Source: Micromonospora parathelypteridis (lineage in GTDB: Bacteria; Actinomycetota; Actinomycetes; Mycobacteriales; Micromonosporaceae). From it: DNA of 64,000 nucleotides. The notes under the pieces are model-generated. The model worked only from the letters and a program-made list of their open reading frames with translations, made no database searches and was not told the DNA's origin. Positions 8,061-16,631 of this stretch are shown piece by piece; positions within the stretch are counted from its first letter, which is position 1, and the number at the start of each line of letters is the position of its first letter. The stretch spans positions 4,402,001 through 4,466,000 of the forward strand of contig NZ_JACHDP010000001.1 of the NCBI RefSeq assembly GCF_014201145.1, in the 5' to 3' direction. The translations under genes and the position numbers were made by a program.

Positions 8061-8577
8061 CCTCGTCCTCCACAGCGGGTTCGCCGGACAACCACCCGTC
8101 CACCGATACCGGCGTACGCGGCCAGATCAGCAGAAATCCGGCCAGTACCAAGAATCCCAGGTCCCGCAGGATCTCCGGGAGGTAACTGGGGGCCTGCCCC
8201 TCGGCCAACTGCCCGCCGCTGCCGAAGCAGCCGCAGTCGATGGCCAGCCCTCGCGCCCACGCCGAGGCGATCCCCGCGATGAAGACCACCAGCAGCGCGG
8301 CCGACACCCCGGCGACAAGCCGGGTGGCCAGCCCGAGCAGCAGCAGCACGCCCAGCGCCAGCTCGACGAAGGGCAGGGCTGCGCCGATCACCGTCGCCAC
8401 GTCGTACGGCATCACCTGGTAGGCGTTGACGGCCCGCCCGGAGGCGGCGAGATCGCCGACCTTCGACGCGCCGGCGACGAGCCAGACGGCGGCGAGGCCG
8501 AGCCGGGCCGCGATGCCGAGCCAGGGCCGGACGACAGACCACCGGTCGACCCGGGTGGGAGGTGCAGTCACGCTCAT
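8053..8577 (-). CDS. MauE/DoxX-family membrane protein
   Basis: A protein of 174 residues with four hydrophobic helices and a conserved DCGCFG motif between helices 3 and 4, a hallmark of the MauE-like branch of DoxX proteins. These are thought to pass electrons to periplasmic thioredoxin-fold partners. Its gene overlaps that of the DsbA-like protein, so MauE-type reduction of the CPVC protein is the obvious reading (inference). It starts 32 bases after the sigma factor stop. Confidence 0.85.
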   Translation of the reverse strand: MSVTAPPTRVDRWSVVRPWLGIAARLGLAAVWLVAGASKVGDLAASGRAVNAYQVMPYDVATVIGAALPFVELALGVLLLLGLATRLVAGVSAALLVVFIAGIASAWARGLAIDCGCFGSGGQLAEGQAPSYLPEILRDLGFLVLAGFLLIWPRTPVSVDGWLSGEPAVEDEDE

Positions 8578-8609
8578 TTGTCGTCCCGTCTCCGCCGGAA
8601 GTTCCGCGC

Positions 8610-9200
8610 TCAGCCGGTCAGGGCGTCGCCGACCGCCTCGACCAGCTCGTCACGGGCCCGAGCGACCCGGGAACGGATGGTGCCCACCGGCACCCCTTCG
8701 ACGGCGGCGGCCTCGGCGTACGACAGGCCGAGCAGTTGGGTGAGCACAAACGCGGCACGCCGCTCGGCGCTGAGCCTGCGGACCAGGTCCGCGGCGCCGA
8801 ACTGGCCGGCCGGATCCGGGTGTGGGCGGTCGGTGTACGCGTTCGCCGCCAGGCGCTCGTCGAGCCGGCGGCGGCGGATCACCGTGCGCAGGTGGTCGGC
8901 GCAGGCCCGCCGGGCGATGCCGAGCAGCCAGGTGCGGGCGCTCGAGCGACCCTCGAACGCGGGCAGGGCCCGAAACGCCCGCAGGTACGTCTCCTGGGTC
9001 AGGTCGTCGGCGCTGTCCGGGTCGACCAGGGCGGCGGCGAACCGCCACACCTCGACCTGGGTGAGCCGGACGAACGCCGCCTGGGCGGTCGGATCGCCGT
9101 CGCGCGCGGTCAACGCCCACTCGGTCGCCTTGTCCCGGGCGGCAGCACCGGCCGGCTCTGCCGGACCGGCGGCACCGGTGTCACGCGGGACAGGGATCAC
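8610..9200 (-). CDS. ECF-family RNA polymerase sigma factor
   Basis: A protein of 196 residues with sigma region 2 (DDLTQETYLRAFRALPAFEG, ARTWLLGIARRACADHLR) and region 4 (LLGLSYAEAAAVEGVPVGTIRSRVARARDEL). The start is a GTG at 9198-9200. It resembles the SigC-like group that lacks a linked anti-sigma gene, and none is found next to it here. It leads the MauE-DsbA operon and is divergent from copC-copD, so it may control the envelope copper genes (inference). Confidence 0.92.
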   Translation of the reverse strand: MIPVPRDTGAAGPAEPAGAAARDKATEWALTARDGDPTAQAAFVRLTQVEVWRFAAALVDPDSADDLTQETYLRAFRALPAFEGRSSARTWLLGIARRACADHLRTVIRRRRLDERLAANAYTDRPHPDPAGQFGAADLVRRLSAERRAAFVLTQLLGLSYAEAAAVEGVPVGTIRSRVARARDELVEAVGDALTG

Positions 9201-9271
9201 GACAAACCAGGTTACGCGGCGCCCGGCGGAGCGTCAGGGTCCTTCGGCCCTTGGATGGTCTGCGACACGTC

Positions 9272-9285
9272 GGGAACTTTTTCCC
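9272..9285. promoter_or_regulatory. Symmetric GGGAA-N4-TTCCC site in the sigma/copCD divergent region
   Basis: The sequence GGGAACTTTTTCCC presents a GGGAA(C) -35-like element on both strands, a shape expected for ECF sigma recognition in the 170-base region between the sigma gene and copC-copD. A matching -10 was not convincingly found, so this is a candidate divergent promoter only. Confidence 0.3.
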
Positions 9286-9372
9286 GCCACGCGCCGACTA
9301 CCAGATCATGACTTGCGACCACGAGCGCGATCACCGGTCTCGGGTCGCCGAAAGCGACACCCGTGGGCGACC

Positions 9373-11037
9373 ATGGCCGGCATGACTGTCGCCCTCCGCC
9401 GCCGGATCGCCCGGCTGGCCGCAGCCGCCGGCCTCCTGGTCACCGTCGTTGCCTTGTTGATCGCGCCCGCCACCCCGGCCAGCGCCCACGCGGTGCTGGA
9501 GAGCAGCAGCCCGGCCGCCGCCGCCGTCGTGCCGAGCGGGCCGTCCGAGGTGGTCCTCACGTTCAGCGAATCGGTCCGCAAGGTTCCCGGCAAGATCCGG
9601 GTCATCGCCCCGGACGGCTCCCGGGCCGACCGGGGCGAGCCGTCGTTCGGCGGCGCGGTGGTGACCATTCCGGTGGACCCGGGCGGCGCGCGCGGCACCT
9701 ACCTGGTCAGCTTCCGAGTGATCTCCGCCGACAGCCACCCGGTGTCCGGGGCGTTCACCTACTCGGTCGGCGCACCCTCGACGCCCCCCGTCGACGACGG
9801 CGCGGACAGCCGCGCCAACCCGGTGGTGGGTACGGCGGTGAAGGTGGCTCGTTTCCTCGGCTACCTCGGCCTGGTGCTGCTGGTCGGGCCGGCGCTGGTG
9901 CTCGCCGCACTGTGGCCACGACGGCTCTCCCGGCAGGGACCGGCCCGGCTGGCCTGGGCGGGCCTCGGCCTGGTGGCCGTCGCCACCCTCGCCGACCTGT
10001 GGTTGCAGGTGCCCTACACGGCCGGCGGCGGTCTCTTCGAGGTCACCGGCGAGGGGTTCGGCAGCGTGATCGGCAGCGCCTTCGGCGCCGCCCACCTGGT
10101 CCGACTCGGCCTGCTGGCGGCCTCCGCCTTCCTGCTCCGGCCGCTGCTGGCCCGGCCTGTCGGCCGCGCTGACGCGATCATCCTGGCCGTGCTGGGCGGG
10201 GCTGCCCTGCTGACCTGGCCGCTGGCCGGGCACCCGGCGGCCTCGCCGGCACCGGCGGTCTCCGTGGTGGTGGACGCGGTCCACCTGGGCAGCATGGCGG
10301 TCTGGCTGGGCGGTCTGCTCATGCTCGCCGCGTTCCTGCTGCGTCAGGCCGACGAGCGGGAGTTGGGCGCGATCCTGCCGATCTGGTCACGCTGGGCGGC
10401 GCTCGCCGTCTCGGCGCTGCTGCTGGCCGGCACCGTCCAGGCGTTGATCGAGGTGGCCACTCCGAAGGCGCTGTTCAACACCACGTACGGGCAGTTGCTG
10501 CTGGCCAAGATCGCGCTGTTCGCGGTGGTGATCGCTGTGGCCGCGTACTCCCGGCAGTTGGTGCGTCGGCGCATCGCGGCGGAGCGCCCGGCGCCGGTCC
10601 GCCGGGCGGTCTGGGTGGAGTTGGCCGTGACCGTGGTGGTGCTGGGCCTGTCCGCCACGCTCGTGCAGACCACGCCCGCCCGGACCGCCGTGGCCGGGCC
10701 GTCCGTCGCCGAGGCCGGCGAGTTCAGCACACGGCTGTCCAGCCCGCTCTATTCGCTGGAGGTCGAGGTGAGCCCGGCCCAGCGGGGCAACAATTCAGTG
10801 CACCTGTTCGCCTACGGCAAGGACAACCTGCCGCTGCCGGTGGCCGAGTGGCGGGCGACCGCCGCGCTGCCGTCGGCCGGGATCGAACCGATCGAGGTCC
10901 CGTTGCTGCCGCTGAGCGACTACCACGCCTACGGCGACATCAGCCTGCCGGCCGCTGGCGACTGGCAATTGAAGATCACCGTCCGCACGACCGACATCGA
11001 CCAGGCCACGGTGACCGCCACCGTGCCCATCCGTTAG
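9373..11037 (+). CDS. CopC-CopD fusion, copper resistance/import membrane protein
   Basis: About 554 residues. A signal peptide ends TPASAHAVLESSSPA, leaving His as mature residue 1, the first CopC copper ligand. A CopC beta-barrel (about residues 37-135, with SADSHPVSGAF carrying further ligands) is followed by eight or nine membrane helices of the CopD domain and a C-terminal extracytoplasmic domain of about 110 residues. Such fusions bind Cu(II) outside and move copper across the membrane. ATG 9373 or 9382 could start it; the frame upstream of these is antisense of the sigma factor. Confidence 0.88.
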   Translation: MAGMTVALRRRIARLAAAAGLLVTVVALLIAPATPASAHAVLESSSPAAAAVVPSGPSEVVLTFSESVRKVPGKIRVIAPDGSRADRGEPSFGGAVVTIPVDPGGARGTYLVSFRVISADSHPVSGAFTYSVGAPSTPPVDDGADSRANPVVGTAVKVARFLGYLGLVLLVGPALVLAALWPRRLSRQGPARLAWAGLGLVAVATLADLWLQVPYTAGGGLFEVTGEGFGSVIGSAFGAAHLVRLGLLAASAFLLRPLLARPVGRADAIILAVLGGAALLTWPLAGHPAASPAPAVSVVVDAVHLGSMAVWLGGLLMLAAFLLRQADERELGAILPIWSRWAALAVSALLLAGTVQALIEVATPKALFNTTYGQLLLAKIALFAVVIAVAAYSRQLVRRRIAAERPAPVRRAVWVELAVTVVVLGLSATLVQTTPARTAVAGPSVAEAGEFSTRLSSPLYSLEVEVSPAQRGNNSVHLFAYGKDNLPLPVAEWRATAALPSAGIEPIEVPLLPLSDYHAYGDISLPAAGDWQLKITVRTTDIDQATVTATVPIR

Positions 11038-11055
11038 AGAGGTTTCGCGAGAGCC

Positions 11056-11790
11056 ATGACCCGATTCCGGCGTACCGCAACCGCCGCTGCCGCCCTGGCG
11101 TTCACCGCCGCCGCCACCGCTGTGCTCGGCTTCGCCGGACCGGCGTCCGCTCACGTCACGGTGAACCCGAAGGAGGCGACCCAGGGCGGCTACGCCCGGG
11201 TGGCGTTCCGGGTGCCCAACGAGAGTGACAGCGCCTCGACCACCAAGCTGGAGGTGACGCTGCCGGAGGACGCCCCGGTCGGCTCGGTGTCGACCATGCC
11301 GGTGCCCGGGTGGACGGTGGCCACGGAGAAGCGCAAGGTGGACCCGCCGATCGACGTGCACGGCAGCCAGCTCACCGAGGCGATCTCCAAGATCACCTGG
11401 ACGGCCACCGGCGATGCGGCGGTGAAGCCGGGTCAGTTCCAGGAGTTCCCCGTCTCGATGGGGCCGCTGCCGCAGGTCGACACGATGGTCTTCAAGGTCC
11501 TGCAGACCTACTCGGACGGCAACATCTCGCGCTGGATCGAGCCGCCGACGCCGGGTGCTGAGGAGCCGGAGCACCCGGCCCCGGTGCTCACCCTGGCCCC
11601 CGCTGCGGCGCCAGCTGGTTCGGCTGCACCCACCGTTGCCGCCTCGGCCGTCGCGTCGTCCAAGGACGACGAGGGCAACGGGCTCGCGGTCGGCCTCGGT
11701 GTGGCCGGTCTCGTCGCCGGTCTGGCCGGCCTGGTGCTGGGTGGGCTGGCGTTCGCCCGTTCGCGCCGAGAGCCGGTCGTCAAGGCCTGA
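11056..11790 (+). CDS. YcnI-family (DUF1775) copper-binding exported protein
   Basis: A protein of 244 residues: signal peptide ending GPASAHVTVNPKEA, so His becomes the mature N-terminus; a DUF1775 domain with VPNES, LPEDAPV and PGWTV motifs; then a Pro/Ala linker and a C-terminal membrane helix with an RSRRE anchor. YcnI binds Cu(II) through its N-terminal His and is usually next to CopC/CopD, as here, 18 bases downstream. It probably passes copper to the fusion protein. Confidence 0.92.
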   Translation: MTRFRRTATAAAALAFTAAATAVLGFAGPASAHVTVNPKEATQGGYARVAFRVPNESDSASTTKLEVTLPEDAPVGSVSTMPVPGWTVATEKRKVDPPIDVHGSQLTEAISKITWTATGDAAVKPGQFQEFPVSMGPLPQVDTMVFKVLQTYSDGNISRWIEPPTPGAEEPEHPAPVLTLAPAAAPAGSAAPTVAASAVASSKDDEGNGLAVGLGVAGLVAGLAGLVLGGLAFARSRREPVVKA

Positions 11791-11802
11791 CCCCGTCGCA
11801 CA

Positions 11803-11836
11803 CGCTGGCCCGCCGGGACGATCCGGCGGGCCAGCG
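11803..11836 (+). terminator. Hairpin terminator after ycnI
   Basis: A perfect 14-bp stem (CGCTGGCCCGCCGG and its complement) with a 6-base loop begins 13 bases after the ycnI stop. There is no U-tract, as is common in this GC range. Confidence 0.75.
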
Positions 11837-11940
11837 CGCTCCCCGCAGTCAGACCTGGCCGTGCCGTGGATATCCCCTGATCAGAGCGCCCACGTCGGTA
11901 AGGTCGGCCGGGTATCTGGCTACGGAAGGGGACGGTGCGA

Positions 11941-13050
11941 ATGCGTTTCGTGCGGGCGATCGCCGGAGTACTGCTGTTGGTCGTGGGGATTCCGGCGCTG
12001 CTCGCCGGTGGCGCGTTGTGGCTGGTAGCCCGACACGCCGGCCCCGATGGGGCGTTCGCCGCCCGCTTCGAGACGATTCGCACCCCCGGTCACGCGGTCG
12101 TCGTCACCGACCTCGACCGGTTGCTGCGGGAGGCCGCCCCCTTCACGCGTGCCGGCCAGACCCTGCTGCGACTGGACGCCCGCACCGCGGACGGTCCGGC
12201 CTTCCTCGGGCTGGCGCCCGCCGCCGAGGTGAGCCGCTGGCTGGAGTCGGTGCCGCACGCCTCGGTCCGCCGGCTGACGCTGGCCCGGGGCCCGCTGCCG
12301 GTCCGGCTGGACCCGGCCGGTCCCACTGCCGGCGGCTCGGCTGATCCGGCCGGTCCTACCGCTGGCATCCCGGCCGCTGGTGGCAGCCCGGCCGCCGCTG
12401 CGCCGGTCAGCCCGCTGGGGCGGGCGTCGTGGACACGCCAGGGGATCGGCTCGCTGGAGTGGAGTGCGGACGACCTGGCCGGCGAGCCGATGAGCCTGGT
12501 GGTGATGCGCCCCGACGGGGTCGCCGACCTGGCCCTGGACCTGCGCGCCGAGTTGCGGGCAGGGTGGACCGGCCCGGCCACCTGGGGTCTGCTGTCCACG
12601 GGTGTCCTGCTGGTGGTGTGTGCTCTGCTGATCCTGCTGCGACCGCTGCGTCCGCGCGAGGTGATCTTCGTGGTCGAGCCGGATCAGGTGCCGGTGCTCG
12701 CCGGGCGGCTCGGGGTCACCTCGCTGAGTGGCCTGGGTGCCCGGGATCCCGGGTCGACTTTGCGGTTCCCGGCCGTACGACAGCTCACCTCGGTCGGTTC
12801 GGCCGCGGGGGAGCGGCCCCGGTCGGCGATCGGCGCTGAGTCGGGCCGGCCGGCCACCCTCGCCGACCTGGACGCGCCGGTCCGGTTGCCCCGGCGGCCG
12901 GCGGCGACGCTGAGTCTCGCCTGGCCGCCGGTCGGCGCGGAGACCACGGTTCGGCCGGTGGCGTTGGACGAAACGGCGAGTGGCCCTCCGCGCTGCCGAC
13001 GCGGAGGGCCACCCTCACCGGGGGATCGGTGCTACCCGAGCGACGCTTGA
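11941..13050 (+). CDS. Unknown two-helix membrane protein
   Basis: About 369 residues. An N-terminal helix (residues about 5-30), an extracytoplasmic domain with a Gly/Pro/Ala-rich insert (GPTAGGSADPAGPTAG repeats), a second helix near residue 220 (STGVLLVVCALLILL) and a cytosolic tail. ATG 11941 lies 9 bases after GGAAGGGG and is preferred to GTG 11935. No family recognised. The last 25 codons run through a 13-bp terminator-like hairpin (12980-13012), so the annotated C-terminus may be a late frameshift or natural read-through. Confidence 0.65.
   Translation: MRFVRAIAGVLLLVVGIPALLAGGALWLVARHAGPDGAFAARFETIRTPGHAVVVTDLDRLLREAAPFTRAGQTLLRLDARTADGPAFLGLAPAAEVSRWLESVPHASVRRLTLARGPLPVRLDPAGPTAGGSADPAGPTAGIPAAGGSPAAAAPVSPLGRASWTRQGIGSLEWSADDLAGEPMSLVVMRPDGVADLALDLRAELRAGWTGPATWGLLSTGVLLVVCALLILLRPLRPREVIFVVEPDQVPVLAGRLGVTSLSGLGARDPGSTLRFPAVRQLTSVGSAAGERPRSAIGAESGRPATLADLDAPVRLPRRPAATLSLAWPPVGAETTVRPVALDETASGPPRCRRGGPPSPGDRCYPSDA
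12980..13012. terminator. Terminator-like hairpin inside the 3' end of the preceding gene
   Basis: Arms GTGGCCCTCCGCG and CGCGGAGGGCCAC form a perfect 13-bp stem with a 7-base loop. It lies between two converging genes and would serve both strands, but overlaps the last codons of the plus-strand gene. Confidence 0.65.
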
Positions 13051-13082
13051 GGTAGATGAGGCCAGATTAGCGCCGATGGCGG

Positions 13083-14381
13083 CTACTGGGGAGATCTGTC
13101 CATTTGGTGCGATTTTTCCTCACGGCGGCTTGAGCGCAGCGGCCCCAGGCGCACCGTGGTCGAGCGCACCGGCAGGGCCGCCAGCAGCAGCACACTGAGC
13201 AGCACGTAGCCGTTCTGCTTGACGAAATCCACCGGATCTTCGGTGCGGACCGGTTCGGTGCCCCAGTCCTGGAACGTCACCACGCCGTAGATGATCAGAG
13301 CGGCGGTGCCCAGCGCGAGGCCGATCAACCACCACCGTCGGCGCAGCTCGTCCGGGCGGTTGGCACTCAACGCCGCGTCCGCGAGTAGCACCACGGCCGG
13401 CACGAACCAGTAGATGTGGTGGGTCCAGGTGATCGGGCTCGCCAGGGAGCCGACCAGCCCGGTCAGCGTCAGGCCCGTCAACAGGTCGCCGGCCCGAGCC
13501 GCGCGGGCGGCCCGCCACAGCCCGTAGGCGGCGATCACGGCGACCAGCAGCAGCCAGAGCAGCCGGTCCGGCTTCTCCGGCGCGGTAAACCGGCTGAGCA
13601 GGCCGAACAGCGACTGGTTGCCGACGTAGTCGGTGCGCCCCACCCGATCGGTGGCCCACAGTTCGTGGGTCCAGAACCGCCACGAGTCGCCCGGGGCGAC
13701 CGCCGCCGCGAGCAGGGTCGCCGCCGCCGCGGTCACGCTGGCCACCGCCGCGGCCCGCCACCGTCGGGTCGCCAACAGGTACACGATGAAGATGCCGGGG
13801 AAGAGCTTCAGCGCCGTCGCCAGCCCCACGCCCACCCCGGCCCAGCGCCGCGCCTGCGGCACCGCGTACAGCAGGTCGCCCAGGATGAGTACGACCAGCA
13901 GCATGTTGATCTGGCCGAAGGTGATCGTCTCGCGGGTGCTCTCCACCGCCAGCACCAGCAGGACGGCGGCGATCAGGGTGAACGCTCGCGGCAAATCGTG
14001 TCGGGCGATGACCGGTGTCACCAGCCACCGGGTGGTCAGCACCACGGCCAGCACGGTGAGCACCGTGAAGATCGTCACAGTGGCGCCCAGCTTCAGCAGC
14101 CCGAACGGCCACAGCAGCAGCGCGCTGAATGGCGGGTAGGTGAAGTACAACTCGCCCTGCACCCGGTCGGGTTGGACGTAGTCGTAGAGCGGGTGGCCGG
14201 CGCGCCACCAGTCCACCGCCGACATGTAGATCTTGAGGTCGAGGAACTTGTGGTTCAGGCCCGGCAGGTACAGCGCTGGCAGCACGGCGATGAGGGCCAC
14301 CACCGCGACCAGGCGACGGACCGTACGGCCGCCGGGATCGTCATCGGTGACGGCGGGCGGTGCGACGGGTTCTGCTGGCAC
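13083..14381 (-). CDS. GT87-family polyprenol-phosphate-mannose-dependent mannosyltransferase-like protein
   Basis: A protein of 432 residues with about ten membrane helices. After helix 1 comes the GT-C loop HKFLDLKIYMSAVDWWRAGHPLYDYV with an acidic residue, then YFTYPPFSALLLWP, both typical of the DUF2029/GT87 group (PimE relatives). These enzymes add mannose to phosphatidylinositol mannosides, lipoarabinomannan or exported glycoproteins on the outer face of the membrane. It stands alone, divergent from oligoribonuclease. The exact acceptor cannot be inferred. Confidence 0.85.
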   Translation of the reverse strand: MPAEPVAPPAVTDDDPGGRTVRRLVAVVALIAVLPALYLPGLNHKFLDLKIYMSAVDWWRAGHPLYDYVQPDRVQGELYFTYPPFSALLLWPFGLLKLGATVTIFTVLTVLAVVLTTRWLVTPVIARHDLPRAFTLIAAVLLVLAVESTRETITFGQINMLLVVLILGDLLYAVPQARRWAGVGVGLATALKLFPGIFIVYLLATRRWRAAAVASVTAAAATLLAAAVAPGDSWRFWTHELWATDRVGRTDYVGNQSLFGLLSRFTAPEKPDRLLWLLLVAVIAAYGLWRAARAARAGDLLTGLTLTGLVGSLASPITWTHHIYWFVPAVVLLADAALSANRPDELRRRWWLIGLALGTAALIIYGVVTFQDWGTEPVRTEDPVDFVKQNGYVLLSVLLLAALPVRSTTVRLGPLRSSRREEKSHQMDRSPQ

Positions 14382-14453
14382 CCCGAAACCCTAGCGGGCT
14401 GGTCCGCTGAGAGCGCGCAGCCGCGAGGCGTGGGCTGCGCGTAGGCTGTCCCG

Positions 14454-15044
14454 GTGGCTGATCTCCTCGTTTGGATCGACTGTGAGATGACCGGGCTGGA
14501 CCTCGGCAGGGACAAGCTGATCGAGGTTGCGGCACTGGTCACCGATCCCGACCTCAACGTGCTGGGTGACGGGGTCGACGTGGTGATCCACGCCGATGAG
14601 GCGGCGCTGGAGGGGATGCCCGAGATCGTCCAGACGATGCACGCCAAGTCCGGCCTCACCGAGGAGGTCCGTCGTTCGGCGGTCACCCTCGCCGAGGCGG
14701 AAGACCTGGTCCTGGACTACGTCCGCACCTTCGTCAAGGATCCGCGCACGGCGCCGCTCTGCGGCAACTCGATCGCCACCGACCGGGGCTTCATCGCCCG
14801 GGACATGCCCCGCCTCGACGCGCACCTGCACTACCGGATGATCGACGTCTCGTCGATCAAGGAACTCTGCCGTCGCTGGTACCCCCGGGTGTACTTCGGC
14901 CAGCCGCAGAAGGGCCTCGCGCACCGGGCGCTGGCCGACATCCGGGAGAGCATCCGGGAATTGGAGTACTACCGGCGCACGGTCTTCGTCCCGCTGCCCG
15001 GCCCCGACGTCGAGACCGCCAAGGCGATCGCCGCCGAACTCTGA
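14454..15044 (+). CDS. orn: Oligoribonuclease
   Basis: A protein of 196 residues, close to the usual Orn length, starting from GTG. DEDDh exonuclease motifs are visible: [10 protein letters not shown] (Exo I), [17 protein letters not shown] (Exo II) and [18 protein letters not shown] (Exo III with His and Asp). It degrades 2-5 nucleotide RNAs, including pGpG, to mononucleotides. In actinobacteria orn is often followed by tRNA-His, as here. Confidence 0.96.
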   Translation: MADLLVWIDCEMTGLDLGRDKLIEVAALVTDPDLNVLGDGVDVVIHADEAALEGMPEIVQTMHAKSGLTEEVRRSAVTLAEAEDLVLDYVRTFVKDPRTAPLCGNSIATDRGFIARDMPRLDAHLHYRMIDVSSIKELCRRWYPRVYFGQPQKGLAHRALADIRESIRELEYYRRTVFVPLPGPDVETAKAIAAEL

Positions 15045-15079
15045 CCCGGGCAGCGGCCACCGGGGAGCAGGGAACCCGC

Positions 15080-15110
15080 TAGACGTGGTGCGCGACGGTG
15101 TGGCTATTAT
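15080..15110 (+). promoter_or_regulatory. Candidate promoter for tRNA-His
   Basis: TAGACG (15080-15085) and TATTAT (15105-15110) are separated by 19 bases and lie about 47 bases before the tRNA. The -10 is a good match and the spacing is long. Confidence 0.35.
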
Positions 15111-15156
15111 TGGTCCGCACCCCGCCCGGGGCGATCGACCGGGCGACGGAGGCATG

Positions 15157-15229
15157 GTGGCTGTAGCTCAGTTGGCAGAGCACCGGGTTGTGGTCCCGGT
15201 TGTCGTGGGTTCAATTCCCATCAGTCACC
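15157..15229 (+). tRNA. tRNA-His (anticodon GUG)
   Basis: GTGGCTG pairs with CAGTCAC (one G-U), the D-arm is AGCTCAGTTGGCAGAGC, the anticodon stem-loop CCGGG-TTGTGGT-CCCGG shows GTG, and the T-arm carries GGTTCAATTCC. The discriminator is C and the base before the gene (15156) is G, as expected for the His identity pair. CCA is not fully encoded. Confidence 0.96.
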
Positions 15230-15246
15230 CAGTTGGTTTCACTGCT

Positions 15247-15281
15247 CAGGCCCCCTCCTCGGAGGGGGCCTGAGTCGTTTT
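15247..15281 (+). terminator. Rho-independent terminator after tRNA-His
   Basis: Arms CAGGCCCCCTCC and GGAGGGGGCCTG make a 12-bp stem with a tight loop, followed by AGTCGTTTT, one of the few terminators here with a T-run. Confidence 0.85.
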
Positions 15282-15303
15282 GGGGGCGAGATAGGGGCTA
15301 CGC

Positions 15304-15331
15304 GAAAGCCCCCTCCGAGGAGGGGGCTTTC
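15304..15331 (-). terminator. Hairpin terminator for the first L,D-transpeptidase gene
   Basis: Arms GAAAGCCCCCTCC and GGAGGGGGCTTTC form a 13-bp stem 11 bases after the minus-strand stop. Its GCCCCCTCC/GGAGGGGGC core is the same as that of the tRNA-His terminator 23 bases away. Confidence 0.75.
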
Positions 15332-15341
15332 GTCAGGTCGC

Positions 15342-16631
15342 TCAGGCGGTCGGGGTGGGTGTCGGCGTGTCGGCGGCGTCCGGGGTCGGGGTGGCGTCCG
15401 GGTCGGCCGGCTGCTCGTACGGGAGGGCGCTGCCCTTGACGTACTCGTCCCAGCTCATGTTCCAGTCGGTCCAGCCGTTGCCGTTCTGCAGCCTGCGCTC
15501 GGTGCCCTTGACCGTGATCGGGTCGCCGACCTGGGTGTTCTTGAACAGCCAGTCGCCGTTGGCCATCGACACGTTCACGCAACCGTGCGAGACGTTCACG
15601 CTGCCCTGCTGGCCCTCGGACCAGGGCGCGGCGTGGATGAACTCGCCACCCCAGGTGAGCCGCTGCGCAAAGTCGATCTTGGTGCGGTAGCCCTCCTCGG
15701 GGCCCAGCTCCTCCATCGTGTCGAAGACGGTCTTGCGCAGCTTCTCGATCACCACCATCGTCCCGCTGGACGAGGGAGTGGCCTTCTTGCCGAGGCTGAC
15801 CGGGATGGTCTTGACCACGGCGCCGTTGCGGGTCACCGTCATCCGCTTGGTCTTGTTGTCCACCGTCATGATCACCGACGCGCCGATCTTGATGTCCACC
15901 GCGAGGTCGGCGCGGCCGTACCAGCCCGCACCCATCGGCAGGCCACCAGCCTGCACCCGGTAGGAGACCTTGCTGTCGGCCTTCCAGAACTCCTTCGGCC
16001 GGTACCGGATCTCGGTGGGGCTGACCCAGTGCCAGATGCCCTCCTGGGCCGGTGTCGAGGTCACCGTCATCCGGCGCTGCACGTCGTCGCGGTAGTCCTC
16101 CGGGATGGCCCGGCTGAACTTCACGATCAGCGGCATTCCGACCCCGACCACCTGGTTGTCACCGAGGAAGCTGCTCACCCGTACCTGATTGGCCGGCTTG
16201 GCCATGGTGGTGAAGGTGCTGGTCGCGGTGGCCGGACGATCGTCGTCGCCGGTGGCGGTCACGGTCGCCGTGTAGCTCGTGCCATACGCCAGCGCGCCGG
16301 CCGGCAGCCACGTCTTGCCATCCGCGGCGAGGGTGCCCTCGATCGCCTTGCCGGTCGCGTCCTTGAGGTCGACGGTGGTCTTCACGGCGTCCTTCGTGGT
16401 GAAGGTGATGCCGGTGGACGCTGGCACGTCCTTGGCGTCGGTCGCCGGCTCGCTGATGGTCGCCGCCGCCTTCGGTGCCGGGCTCTCCCCGCCCCCGTGC
16501 CACGAGGACGGCTTGCCGCCGTCGCCGTCGGTGCAGGCGGAGGTGAAGGCCAGCGCCACGGCGAGGAGCCCCGCCGCGAACACGCGGCGTCGCCCACCGG
16601 GCCTGATCAGCTGGTCCTGGCTAGCTCGCAT
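15342..16631 (-). CDS. L,D-transpeptidase lipoprotein (Ldt) with Ig-like domains
   Basis: A protein of 429 residues: signal peptide with lipobox FTSAC (acylated Cys near residue 32), two Ig-like domains (about 50-255, including TSTFTTMAKP), the YkuD catalytic domain with IHAAPWSEGQQG and SHGCVNVS (nucleophile Cys), and a C-terminal W-rich helix followed by a Thr/Pro/Asp tail. It forms 3-3 cross-links in peptidoglycan outside the membrane. ATG 16631 follows GAGGGAA closely; upstream codons add no signal-peptide sense. Confidence 0.94.
   Translation of the reverse strand: MRASQDQLIRPGGRRRVFAAGLLAVALAFTSACTDGDGGKPSSWHGGGESPAPKAAATISEPATDAKDVPASTGITFTTKDAVKTTVDLKDATGKAIEGTLAADGKTWLPAGALAYGTSYTATVTATGDDDRPATATSTFTTMAKPANQVRVSSFLGDNQVVGVGMPLIVKFSRAIPEDYRDDVQRRMTVTSTPAQEGIWHWVSPTEIRYRPKEFWKADSKVSYRVQAGGLPMGAGWYGRADLAVDIKIGASVIMTVDNKTKRMTVTRNGAVVKTIPVSLGKKATPSSSGTMVVIEKLRKTVFDTMEELGPEEGYRTKIDFAQRLTWGGEFIHAAPWSEGQQGSVNVSHGCVNVSMANGDWLFKNTQVGDPITVKGTERRLQNGNGWTDWNMSWDEYVKGSALPYEQPADPDATPTPDAADTPTPTPTA

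Noticed and set aside
7828..9372. Upstream extension of the CopC-CopD frame by about 500 codons
   Set aside because: The extension is antisense to the DsbA-like, MauE-like and sigma factor genes and is Arg/Pro/Ser-rich; CopC begins at the signal peptide near 9373.
15085..15273. A 62-codon frame across the tRNA-His
   Set aside because: It reads through the tRNA and its terminator; the tRNA is unambiguous.
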